64,000 nucleotides of DNA from positions 1 through 64,000 of the forward strand of contig CATYSO010000006.1 in assembly GCA_958412345.1 (NCBI GenBank). Direction: 5' to 3'. A program made the translations under genes and the position numbers. The stretch's first letter is position 1; each line of letters begins with the position of its first letter. A model generated the notes under the pieces. The model worked only from the letters and a program-made list of their open reading frames with translations. It did not search any database and was not told the DNA's origin. The DNA is from an uncultured Collinsella sp. (GTDB lineage Bacteria; Actinomycetota; Coriobacteriia; Coriobacteriales; Coriobacteriaceae). Positions 54,665-62,418 of the stretch are shown piece after piece.

Positions 54665-56275
54665 TTACTCCGGGCGCTTGGCATTCCAAACGATGGCGCC
54701 ATCGTGCAGCTCAAAGCCCTCGACATCGGCCTGCGCGCCGGTGATGGCCACGTAATGGCACAGCGGCTCGATTACCGCGATCTCGTACAGGCGCTCCTGG
54801 CACTCGGCCCACTTCTTGGTTGCGGCCTTCTGGTCCTCGGCCGTACGGGTCTCGGCAACCAGCGAAAGTGCCTTCTCGTCCGAAAGGCCGTAGAAACCTT
54901 TGGAAACGGAAAGCGACTGCGCCGGAATCGGCTTGTAGTTCGTGGATGCCACGAACAGATCCCACTGGTCGGGCTTGCTGGAGCGAATGTCCATAAAGGT
55001 CGCGAACTCATAGCTCTCGACCTCGGCGGTAAAGCCGGCCTTCTCGAGCTGCTCCTGCAACGCGACAGTGGCGCTGTACATATCCTTGTAATCGGGCGTG
55101 GTGAGCAGCTTCACCGTCTCGCCGGCATAGGAGGTCTTGGCGAGCGCCTTCTTGGCGCCCTTGGGATCGGCCTGGTTAAAGTACTTCTTGCCGGCATCAG
55201 TCGACCACTGGTCGTTGTCGGGGTTGCCCAGGTTGGGATCGATCTTAAAGAGCTCTTCCTCGCCATAGGCGGCCAGTGCGGCAGCCTTGCAGTCGATGGC
55301 CATAAGGGCGCACTTGCGAATATCCTCGTTGGCGAAGATGCCCTCGTTCATGTTAAAGAACGCGGTAAGGACGCCTGCGGCGTGCGAGTGCAGTTTCACG
55401 TCGTCGTTGCCGTCAAAGTCGTGGTAGTTCTCGGTAGGAATCTCCTCGGCGACATCGTACTCGCCGGTCTCAAAACCGCTCACGCGCGTGGAGCCCTCGG
55501 TTACAAACTGGTAGAAGATGTCCTTCGTGGGCGCGGAGACCTTACCGGTGTAGCCCGAAGCCTTGCCCTCGGCAGCCTGGTAATCGTCGTTGCGTGTCAG
55601 GTGGATGTACTGATCCTGCTTCCACTCCTCAAGCTTGTAGGCACCGGTACCGATATAGTCGGCGATGCCCGTGTCGCCCGCGGCGTCGATAACCTCGGAG
55701 GGAACGATCGCGGGATATTGGGAGTGGTTACCCAGAATCGTAAGGAAATCCGTGGCGGGCGCAGTAAGCGTGCAGGTCACCTCGTGGTCGCCCGACGCAG
55801 CAAACTGGGCATCGGGAAGCAGACTTGCCGCACGGTCGTTGACTTTAAGCCAGCGGTTCATCGAGGCGACAACGTCGTCGGGGCCAAGCTCCTTACCGTT
55901 GTGGAACACGATGCCTTCGCGCAGCTCGATGGTATAGACCAGTCCGTCGTCGGAGACCTTGTAACTCTTGGCGAGAACGGGCTGGGGCTCGTACTTGGAG
56001 TCGAGGCCAAAAAGCGGCTCCATGATATTGCAGGCAATATCCACGGTCACAAGCGACGACGTGGTGTGCGGATCGAGACCGTCCGGGCTCGCCGGGAGCG
56101 CGATCTGCAGCTCGTCGCGATACTCCTCATCCTGGCCGGAGGCAGCGGCGCTACCGCTCTCGGAGCCCGAACCGCCGCAGCCGGTGAGGCCGAGGCCCGC
56201 CATGACGCACAGGGCAGCGGAGCCGGTCAGAAAACCGCGATGGGAAACGCCCGCCTTGAAAAGGTCGTTGTTCAT
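54665..56275 (-). CDS. Peptide-type solute-binding lipoprotein (family 5)
   Basis: A 536-residue extracellular binding protein. The signal peptide ends in the lipobox LTGC (about residue 32), so it is anchored to the membrane by a lipid-modified Cys. The family 5 core starts at LQIALPASPDGLDPHTTSS and includes the conserved YTIELREGIVFHNG and LGPDDVVASMNRW. A dipeptide or oligopeptide is the likely ligand; NikA-type nickel binding cannot be excluded from sequence, and the hydrogenase does need nickel. The ATG at 56275 has AAAGGAA upstream. First gene of the five-gene transporter operon. Confidence 0.88.
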   Translation of the reverse strand: MNNDLFKAGVSHRGFLTGSAALCVMAGLGLTGCGGSGSESGSAAASGQDEEYRDELQIALPASPDGLDPHTTSSLVTVDIACNIMEPLFGLDSKYEPQPVLAKSYKVSDDGLVYTIELREGIVFHNGKELGPDDVVASMNRWLKVNDRAASLLPDAQFAASGDHEVTCTLTAPATDFLTILGNHSQYPAIVPSEVIDAAGDTGIADYIGTGAYKLEEWKQDQYIHLTRNDDYQAAEGKASGYTGKVSAPTKDIFYQFVTEGSTRVSGFETGEYDVAEEIPTENYHDFDGNDDVKLHSHAAGVLTAFFNMNEGIFANEDIRKCALMAIDCKAAALAAYGEEELFKIDPNLGNPDNDQWSTDAGKKYFNQADPKGAKKALAKTSYAGETVKLLTTPDYKDMYSATVALQEQLEKAGFTAEVESYEFATFMDIRSSKPDQWDLFVASTNYKPIPAQSLSVSKGFYGLSDEKALSLVAETRTAEDQKAATKKWAECQERLYEIAVIEPLCHYVAITGAQADVEGFELHDGAIVWNAKRPE

Positions 56276-56459
56276 TGAGTTCCTTTCGTGTCTGAACAAA
56301 CGGACAGAATCTGCCGGGACGGCGGAAATCCCCGCCCTGGCAGCTATGCGAAGCTGATCGGCGCCCTGCGGTGCATCCGGACATCGACCTGCACAGCAAC
56401 AAAGAAATCCCTATCGCGTGGATAGGAACACCCGGAGGCACCGCTTAGCGCAGGTGCGG

Positions 56460-57743
56460 CTAAATCGTCTCGAGGAAGGCCTCGATGCGGGTCTGGAGTT
56501 GACCGGCATCCTCGCCGGCGTAGTCGGTCGTGATGTGCATAAACGGAATGCCTGCCTCCTCGGCGGCCTTCTCCACGGCAAACGACTCCATCTCGTAGAG
56601 CGTGCAGAACTGCAGAGCCACGTCGACGATGCCGTCGGCATGCAGGTCCTTGGCCATCTGGACAATGTCCTTCATACGCTGATCGTTGGGGGTAAAGACA
56701 GCGCAGTTGATCTTAAAGTAGCGCTCGGCGATGGCGTCGAGCATCTCGTCAACCGTCTCGCCGGACTCGTCGACCAGGTCCTTGTAGTAGCGCGAGCCCG
56801 TGCAGGACTCCTCGCCCACCACAACGCCGCCGGCCTTCTCGATGAGGTTGAACAGCTTCCAGTTGGGCACGGCCATGGGCGTGCCGGTGTACAGGATGCG
56901 CTTGGTCCCCTTGGGCGTCACGCCCTCTCCGGCCTCGACACGCTGCTCACACTCGGCCGCCATATCGTTGATGGCTCCGGTCAGACGCGGCGTGTCGTCC
57001 ATAAAGGCGGCCTGAACGGTCAGCAGGCTGTCGAGACCGCTAATGGGCGCTGGGTCGGCAGCGCGCGTGGCAGCGAGGCGCTGCAGGGCGCGACGCTTCT
57101 CATTGACGGCGCGGATGGCGGCCTTCAGACGCTCAGGCGTAATCGTGACGCCACACTCTTCCTCAATCTTGGCGGCGAGCTTTTTAACCTCGGCCTTCCA
57201 GGTCACGAGCGTCGACTCGTCGTGCACGTTGGGAATATCCATGACGTACATGTTCTTTTGCGTGGCAAAAAACTCGTAGGCCTTCTTCTTGCCATCGCAG
57301 GTGTTCTCGCCTACCACCAAGTCACTCGACTCAATGTAGGGGCAGACCTCACCCAGCTTAAAGCCGGCAAAGCTCTTGATAAGCGGACAAGTGTTGCGCG
57401 GCAAGTGCTCCTCGACCTTGTCCGTTGCCCAATCGGCACCCGAGCACAGACCAACGGGAATGCCGTCACAGGCAAGCACGATCTCCTCGGGCACGTACAC
57501 GCAGAACGAGCCCACGATTTTGGTGGCCTCGCCAGCCTCCTTCTTGTCGAGCATCTCCTTAATGCGGCCGCTATGGATGTTGGTGGCCACAAAGTCCAGG
57601 TAGGACGTGGACTTGGGACGATTGTTCTGCGTCAGGAACATATCGCCGTACATCTGGCCCACGGCGCCCAGCAGCATGTCGTGGTCGGCAAGATTCATGC
57701 CGAGGCTCTCCCACATCGGATGGAAATCGAATTCTTCAGCCAT
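56460..57743 (-). CDS. Second double-cubane-cluster-type protein (YjiM/HgdB superfamily)
   Basis: A 427-residue paralogue of the YjiM-like protein at 49782-50945. Shared Cys segments: NTCPLIKSFAGFK, VCPYIESSDLVVGENTCDGK, EESCTG, CAVFTPNDQR and LQFCTLYEMES. The motif ITGCPVGG of the paralogue has become YTGTPMAVPN, so one Cys is missing and the QACH motif is QFCT. It also has about 60 extra N-terminal residues. The cluster type may therefore differ. No activator gene is beside it; it could share the one at 48966-49730. GAGGGGAACC precedes the ATG. It lies upstream of the peptide transporter with a 184-bp gap lacking a clear terminator. Confidence 0.82.
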   Translation of the reverse strand: MAEEFDFHPMWESLGMNLADHDMLLGAVGQMYGDMFLTQNNRPKSTSYLDFVATNIHSGRIKEMLDKKEAGEATKIVGSFCVYVPEEIVLACDGIPVGLCSGADWATDKVEEHLPRNTCPLIKSFAGFKLGEVCPYIESSDLVVGENTCDGKKKAYEFFATQKNMYVMDIPNVHDESTLVTWKAEVKKLAAKIEEECGVTITPERLKAAIRAVNEKRRALQRLAATRAADPAPISGLDSLLTVQAAFMDDTPRLTGAINDMAAECEQRVEAGEGVTPKGTKRILYTGTPMAVPNWKLFNLIEKAGGVVVGEESCTGSRYYKDLVDESGETVDEMLDAIAERYFKINCAVFTPNDQRMKDIVQMAKDLHADGIVDVALQFCTLYEMESFAVEKAAEEAGIPFMHITTDYAGEDAGQLQTRIEAFLETI

Positions 57744-58007
57744 AACGGTTCCCCTCTCGAACCAAAAACGGATAACAGCGGTATCGATGCACGACGGACG
57801 GCGATTGCCCGACCGTGCTCAAACCCGGAATTTTAGGGAACCTGCTTTGCGGTCGATTATTTAGTTGTGCGTCGTCTCTCCCGGAGCCGTGAACATACCT
57901 GCTCATATGCGGCTCCGAGCCATATACTGGGCGCGCGCGGCAACGCGGCGAATATATGTCGTCTGCGGCATGTGCACACCCTCCTTTACAAGTTGAGGTC
58001 AACTATA

Positions 58008-58039
58008 TCAACGGTCATCGACCATGCGAACACCGTTGA
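58008..58039. promoter_or_regulatory. Nested dyad upstream of the second YjiM-like gene
   Basis: Outer arms TCAACGGT (58008-58015) and ACCGTTGA (58032-58039) enclose the palindrome GGTCATCGACC (58013-58023). GTTGAGGTCAAC (57992-58003) stands next to it. The group lies about 270 bases upstream of the gene start and looks like a regulator-binding array. Confidence 0.4.
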
Positions 58040-58124
58040 CATTCGTACGACAGCGTCGCGTGCCGTCGTTTAATAAATAATTATCTTGATTGATAAGAGT
58101 TTGTCATTCCTCATTCGGCGAACG

Positions 58125-58163
58125 GCAAAAACAAAGCCGCCGGGGCTTATATCCCCCGACGGC
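58125..58163 (-). terminator. Terminator of the mod operon
   Basis: Stem GCCGTCGGGG/CCCCGGCGGC (58136-58145 with 58154-58163, one mismatch), then TTTGTTTTTGCC on the minus strand. It lies 12 bases after the modC stop. Confidence 0.9.
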
Positions 58164-58174
58164 ATTACCCGGCG

Positions 58175-59245
58175 CTATCGACAAACCAAATGGATCCTGC
58201 TGGCATCAAAATGCATGCGCAGCGTCTCGCCTGCTTGCGGCAGCTCGTCGACAGGCATGCCCACTTTGTTGACCTTCCACTGCAGGCGCGTCGGCGCGTC
58301 GGCACGCGGCACGTCTAGCAGCACCAGCCGCTCAAAGCGCGAATCGCTCACACGGGCCACGTGCAGGTCGTAGCTGTTGCGACCCCGCTCAGCGCGATTG
58401 TCCACGTGGAAGTAGCTTGCGCGAATGCCAAGGTACGCCACGTCATCGGGGACATCGCGACACACGTTAAAGGTCATGCCCCAGTCGAGGGCTTCAACTT
58501 CTTCGTCGCCGATCTTGCGCGCCCGGCTTGTGTTCTTGCAGCCCGTCAGGCGCAGCGCCGCAAGCGTCTGCGGACGGCGGACCACGTCCCCGACGGAGCC
58601 GATCTCCTCAACATGCCCGTCGTGCATCACGCAGATGCGCTCGCACAGACGGCATGCCTCGTCGATGTCGTGGCTCACGTAGAGCACGGTGCGGTTGCAC
58701 ACATCGAACAGGTCAAGCATGTTCTGCTCGAGGGCGCTCTTAAGATAGGAATCGAGCGCGCTCATGGGCTCGTCGAACATAAAGATGCCCGGATGCGCCG
58801 CCACCATGCGCGCAAGCGCCACACGTTGCTGCTGACCTCCCGAGAGTCGCGCGGGATAGCGGTCGGCAAAATAGGCCAGTCCAAAGATACCCAGGTAGCG
58901 CTCGGCAAGCTTTTTACGCGCCGCGGCGTCGCCCGCATCCTTTACGCCGGCGCACACGTTGTCGGCCACCGTCATGTTGGGAAACAGCTGATAGCTTTGG
59001 AACAACAGGGCGCATTTTCGCTCCTGGGGAGACAGGTTGATGCCCGCCGCCGAGTCAAAGAAGGTCACGCCGTTGACGACGATCTCGCCCTCGTCGGGCG
59101 TCTCCACACCGGCAATGCAGCGCAGCGTACAGCTCTTGCCACAACCCGAGGCGCCCAGCAGCGCAACGCGCTCCTCGCCGGCCTCAAGCTGCATGTCGAG
59201 CACAAACCCGGGATAGCGTTTCTTAATATCCAAAACGAGCGACAT
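58175..59245 (-). CDS. modC: Molybdate ABC transporter ATPase
   Basis: A 356-residue ATPase: Walker A LLGASGCGKSCTLR, Q-loop LFQSYQLFP, signature LSGGQQQRVALARM, Walker B IFMFDEPMSALD. Residues about 235-356 are a C-terminal domain in the place of the molybdate-binding TOBE (MOP) region, which may sense molybdate. Walker A to signature spacing matches ModC. It lies 3 bases after modB. Together with ModA and ModB it imports molybdate for the molybdenum enzymes in the window. Confidence 0.93.
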   Translation of the reverse strand: MSLVLDIKKRYPGFVLDMQLEAGEERVALLGASGCGKSCTLRCIAGVETPDEGEIVVNGVTFFDSAAGINLSPQERKCALLFQSYQLFPNMTVADNVCAGVKDAGDAAARKKLAERYLGIFGLAYFADRYPARLSGGQQQRVALARMVAAHPGIFMFDEPMSALDSYLKSALEQNMLDLFDVCNRTVLYVSHDIDEACRLCERICVMHDGHVEEIGSVGDVVRRPQTLAALRLTGCKNTSRARKIGDEEVEALDWGMTFNVCRDVPDDVAYLGIRASYFHVDNRAERGRNSYDLHVARVSDSRFERLVLLDVPRADAPTRLQWKVNKVGMPVDELPQAGETLRMHFDASRIHLVCR

Positions 59246-59248
59246 AGC

Positions 59249-60730
59249 TTATCGACCTCCCTGCGGCGCCGCATCATCGCGCATAAGCTCGGCCAGTGCC
59301 TCGCGATCGATACGCAGCGCATCGCCGCCCACCGGGTCGAGCGAATCGCCCTGTCCGGCGAGATCTTCGGCCTGTTTGCGCTCCGCACGGGAGAGACCAC
59401 GCTCGCGATACTTTTGCGAATGCGCCGTGTACATGTTGATAAATAGGATGACCAAGAAGCTGAACACGATCACGACGATGACCCAGAAGAGCGCCACCGA
59501 CGTGTTGCCGCCCATCCACTCAAAGTAGATGGCGATGGGGATGGTCTGGGTGATGCCGGCGTAGTTGCCCGCAAAGAACAGGGTGCAGCCAAACTCACCC
59601 ATAGCACGCGCGAAGGCGAGCACCGTACCGGCGGCAATCGAGGGCCAGCCAAGCGGCATCATAAGCCTGGTAAAGATGCGACGCTCGGACCAGCCCAGCG
59701 TGCGCGCTGCATCGAGCATCTGCGTGTCGAGGCTCTCGAAGGCGCCGAGTGCCGTACGATAGACGAGCGGGAACGACACCACCACGGCAGAGATCACCGC
59801 CGCGGGCCACGTAAAGACAATCGAGATGCCGTGCGCGATCAGCCACTGGCCCACCCCGGTCGAGCGGCCGAACAGCATAAGCAGCAAAAAGCCGCAGACC
59901 GTGGGCGGCAGCACCATAGGGATGGTAAAGACCGAATCGAGCAGGCCCTTCACGCGGCTCGTGGTGCCCATGGTCTTCCACGCGGCAAACAGGCCCAGCG
60001 CAAACGCGATCACCAAGGCGAAACCGCTCGTCTTGATGGACACCCAAAACGGGCGGTAGTCAATACTGTCAAAGAAGGTCGCGGCGCGCTCCGCTAGCGA
60101 GGGCGGCTCCGTCGTCGAGACACTCGCATACGGCACCAAGGCGGCGTTATCGCTCCACAGGGCTCCGTCACCCAGATTGAGCCCGGGGTTTGCGGCGTCC
60201 GCGGCATTCACGACGGTGTAGTAGTCGCCGTCGTCGCCCTTCACCTTAAATAGATAACGGTAATCGCCCTGTACCAGCTCATTGTCCGAGGTAAACACCC
60301 ACTCGAGCCTGGAGTCCTTCAGCAGCGCGCCTCCCATGGAGTGAGACTTATCGAGCCCCGCGAGCATTTTCTTAAGCGCCTTTTGGTCAGAGGCATTTGC
60401 GATATCGAGGCCCGCTTCCTTGGCGGCATGCGCATCGACCCACACCACGATGCTCGTAGGCGTGGTCACCGTTACGAGCGACGTCTTTCTGTAGATGGGA
60501 AAACGATAACCCTCGGGCTGGTCGGCAAACGAGCGGGCCGTGCCCTTGGCGTTGCGCTCAAAGGCGTTGAGGCCAAAATCGACGCCATCAATAAGCGCGG
60601 AGTCCTCGGTCGCTTGGCGTCCGTCGGCAGTGGCAAAAAGCGCCTCGGCACAAGCAACTCTGGGCAGTGAGGTAAACGCAAAGAGAACCGCCGCCAGCGC
60701 AGCGAGCAGGCGAATCGTTTTCCTTGACAC
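59249..60730 (-). CDS. modB: Molybdate ABC transporter permease with large extracytoplasmic N-terminal domain
   Basis: A 493-residue protein, about twice the usual ModB length (225-270). Residues 1-30 are a signal-like helix (RLLAALAAVLFAFTSLP). Residues about 35-230 form a soluble, probably external domain with alternating strand-like segments (YRFPIYRKTSLVTVTTPTSI, DYRYLFKVKGDDGDYYTVV). Residues about 240-440 are the permease core: LPPTVCGFLLLMLFG, and the EAA loop DAARTLGWSERRIFTRLMMP. The tail is Arg/Glu-rich. GTG 60730 is preferred because GAGGAG lies 6 bases upstream; an earlier TTG has none. The extra domain has no obvious molybdate-binding motif and is not a second ModA. Confidence 0.88.
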   Translation of the reverse strand: MSRKTIRLLAALAAVLFAFTSLPRVACAEALFATADGRQATEDSALIDGVDFGLNAFERNAKGTARSFADQPEGYRFPIYRKTSLVTVTTPTSIVVWVDAHAAKEAGLDIANASDQKALKKMLAGLDKSHSMGGALLKDSRLEWVFTSDNELVQGDYRYLFKVKGDDGDYYTVVNAADAANPGLNLGDGALWSDNAALVPYASVSTTEPPSLAERAATFFDSIDYRPFWVSIKTSGFALVIAFALGLFAAWKTMGTTSRVKGLLDSVFTIPMVLPPTVCGFLLLMLFGRSTGVGQWLIAHGISIVFTWPAAVISAVVVSFPLVYRTALGAFESLDTQMLDAARTLGWSERRIFTRLMMPLGWPSIAAGTVLAFARAMGEFGCTLFFAGNYAGITQTIPIAIYFEWMGGNTSVALFWVIVVIVFSFLVILFINMYTAHSQKYRERGLSRAERKQAEDLAGQGDSLDPVGGDALRIDREALAELMRDDAAPQGGR

Positions 60731-60782
60731 GGGCGACTCCTCAAACAAAGGGTAACGACGCGCAGGCGCGCCGCTTCAATCT

Positions 60783-60815
60783 AAAAAGGGCGGGCGATCG
60801 CAAGAACGCCCGCCC
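60783..60815 (-). terminator. Terminator or attenuator between modA and modB
   Basis: Perfect 9-pair stem GGGCGGGCG/CGCCCGCCC (60807-60815 with 60788-60796), 10-base loop, then TTTTTAG on the minus strand. It begins 33 bases after the modA stop. It should reduce modBC transcription relative to modA. Confidence 0.88.
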
Positions 60816-60847
60816 TCAAGCATATCGTTATGCAGCGCTCTTCTGCA

Positions 60848-61723
60848 CTACTCGGAAAGCTCAAAGCCGTACTTAGCCCAAATCTTCTGCGCCTTCTTGT
60901 TAGACAGGCAGAAGTCGATGAACGCCTTGGCCTCGTCGGCATGCTCGGAGCTCTCGGCCACGGCACCCGGGTACACAATGGGCTTGTGCGAATCCTCGGG
61001 GCACACGAAGACCTCCTCGATGCCGTCGTAGCGGTAGATGTCGGAGCTGTAGACAAAACCTGCCACGCAGTCGCCCGTAGACACGTAGGCGGCAGCGGTG
61101 CCGACCTTATCAGCCAGCGCGACCTTGTCGGCAATCTCGGGCGCGTACTCGCCGTCGTCGCCCTCGGTGCCGGTGTAGAGGCCGACGGAGGCCAGCGCCT
61201 GGTTGGCGTACTTGCCGGCCGGAACGGTCTTGGCGTCGCCGATGGCGATCTTGCCGTCCAGGTTCGCGACATCGGCGATGGCCTCGACCTTGGTGTCGGA
61301 GCCCTCGGCGCGAATGATCACGAGGTCGTTGACGAACATGTCCTCACGGGTGTCGGTGTCCACGAGCTCGGCAGTCTCGGCATCGTCCATGGTGCCCTTG
61401 GAAGCGGTGATGAGCACGTCGACGGCAGCGCCGGCCTTCATCTGCTCGACCAGGTCGCCAGAGGCCTTGAACTGCGAGTCGGCAAAGGTGGTGCCGGTCT
61501 GGTCGGTGTAGAGTTCCTGGACCTCGGGAAGGGCCTTCTCGAGCGAGTTGGCGGCGAAAATCTGCAGCTCGACGGCCTTCTTCTTAGAGGAGGACTTGAC
61601 AGAACCGGCGTCGGAACCAGCAGACTCGGACTCCTTGTTACCCGAGCAGCCAGCAAGGCCAAGGCCGACGGCAGCAGCGGCAGAAAGCGAAACGAAACCG
61701 CGGCGAGAAACCATATCGAACAT
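60848..61723 (-). CDS. modA: Molybdate-binding lipoprotein
   Basis: A 291-residue periplasmic-type binding protein. The N-terminus SRRGFVSLSAAAAVGLGLAG followed by Cys combines a twin-arginine-like motif with a lipobox, so it is exported, perhaps by Tat, and lipid-anchored. The mature part opens LQIFAANSLEKALPEV, the ModA Ala-Ser loop that binds oxyanion; QFKASGDLVEQMKAG and IGDAKTVPAGKYA are the second and third binding loops. The ATG at 61723 follows AAAGGG; a second ATG three codons on is possible. First gene of modABC. Confidence 0.94.
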   Translation of the reverse strand: MFDMVSRRGFVSLSAAAAVGLGLAGCSGNKESESAGSDAGSVKSSSKKKAVELQIFAANSLEKALPEVQELYTDQTGTTFADSQFKASGDLVEQMKAGAAVDVLITASKGTMDDAETAELVDTDTREDMFVNDLVIIRAEGSDTKVEAIADVANLDGKIAIGDAKTVPAGKYANQALASVGLYTGTEGDDGEYAPEIADKVALADKVGTAAAYVSTGDCVAGFVYSSDIYRYDGIEEVFVCPEDSHKPIVYPGAVAESSEHADEAKAFIDFCLSNKKAQKIWAKYGFELSE

Positions 61724-61783
61724 ATTGAACCCTTTCGGACCTTGTGCCCGGGTACCCCACCGCGGGCTTTATTCTGTAATTAG

Positions 61784-61835
61784 ATTATACTTCGGTGCGA
61801 ATAATGATTATGACAAATTATTCTCGTCTGAGAAT
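61784..61835 (-). promoter_or_regulatory. modA promoter region with overlapping dyads
   Basis: Minus-strand TATAAT (61789-61784) is a likely -10 box. Over the -35 area lie GAATAAT (61799-61805) and ATTATTC (61817-61823), and next to them ATTCTC-GTCT-GAGAAT (61820-61835). The arms overlap where a repressor would block RNA polymerase. A molybdate-responsive regulator is plausible, but the sequence differs from the E. coli ModE box. Confidence 0.45.
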
Positions 61836-61877
61836 ATAGTTTCAGGCATGTCTACAGAATGTCGTCCCCTTGGGCGC

Positions 61878-61914
61878 AAATAAAAGGCGGAGCAGCCGTT
61901 AAGGTCGCTCCACC
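61878..61914 (-). terminator. Terminator after the mog/moaB gene
   Basis: Arms 61903-61914 and 61886-61897 pair (GGTGGAGC with GCTCCGCC and inner GC pairs), followed on the minus strand by TTTTATTT. It lies 14 bases after the stop. Confidence 0.85.
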
Positions 61915-61928
61915 GCAGGTAAACCCGC

Positions 61929-62408
61929 TTAGTTGGCGTGTCCGCCGCCCGCCGTCATCTGTGCCGCGTGCTCCAGCTGGTCGGCAATCGCCTCCCAGCT
62001 TTCGCGGGCTGCCTTGGTGGATCCGGGAAAGTTTACGACAAGTGTATACCTGCGTTGCATGCACACGGCGCGCGACAGCATCGCGCGGCGCGTCTTGGTC
62101 ATCGAGTACGCGCGAATCGCCTCGGCAATGCCCGGCACATCGCGGTCGCAGACGGCGCGCGTCGCCTCGGGCGTCACGTCGCGCATCGAAAGCCCCGTGC
62201 CGCCGCAGGTGAGCACGACATTGGCGTGGCACTCATCGGCGGCTTCCACGATAGCATCACCGATCTCGCTGACGTCGTCGCGCACGACCACATGTGAGAC
62301 GACCGTCCAGCCCTGCGCCTCGATAAGTTCCTCGAGTGCGGCTCCAGCCTCGTCCTGGGCTAAATCGCGCGTATCCGAGCACGTCACGATCGATATCTTC
62401 AGCTCCAT
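61929..62408 (-). CDS. Molybdopterin adenylyltransferase-type protein (MogA/MoaB family)
   Basis: A 159-residue MoaB/Mog-fold protein that adenylates molybdopterin ahead of metal insertion by MoeA. ISIVTCSDTRD starts the fold; LTCGGTGLSMRDVTPEAT is the substrate-binding signature with Gly-Gly-Thr-Gly; VNFPGSTKAARE is the third block. ATG 62408 has AGGAGG 6 bases upstream. It follows moeA by 10 bases, so the two act and are expressed together. MogA and MoaB cannot be told apart by sequence alone; only one copy is seen. Confidence 0.92.
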   Translation of the reverse strand: MELKISIVTCSDTRDLAQDEAGAALEELIEAQGWTVVSHVVVRDDVSEIGDAIVEAADECHANVVLTCGGTGLSMRDVTPEATRAVCDRDVPGIAEAIRAYSMTKTRRAMLSRAVCMQRRYTLVVNFPGSTKAARESWEAIADQLEHAAQMTAGGGHAN

Positions 62409-62418
62409 AGCATTCCTC

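Larger units (their letters stand above)
57744..58174. other. Gene-free region between the mod operon and the second YjiM-like gene
   Basis: This 431-bp stretch holds the leader and promoter of the YjiM-like gene and, at its right end, the mod terminator (58125-58163). Dyads seen: ATATGCGGCT/AGCCATAT (57905-57925), TCAACGGT/ACCGTTGA (58008-58015 and 58032-58039) and an AT-rich palindrome TTATC/GATAA (58081-58096). No credible gene. Confidence 0.5.

Noticed and set aside
58081..58096. FNR-type site in the sequence TTATCTTGATTGATAA
   Set aside because: The arrangement is TTATC/GATAA with TTGATT inside and does not give the TTGAT-N4-ATCAA spacing.
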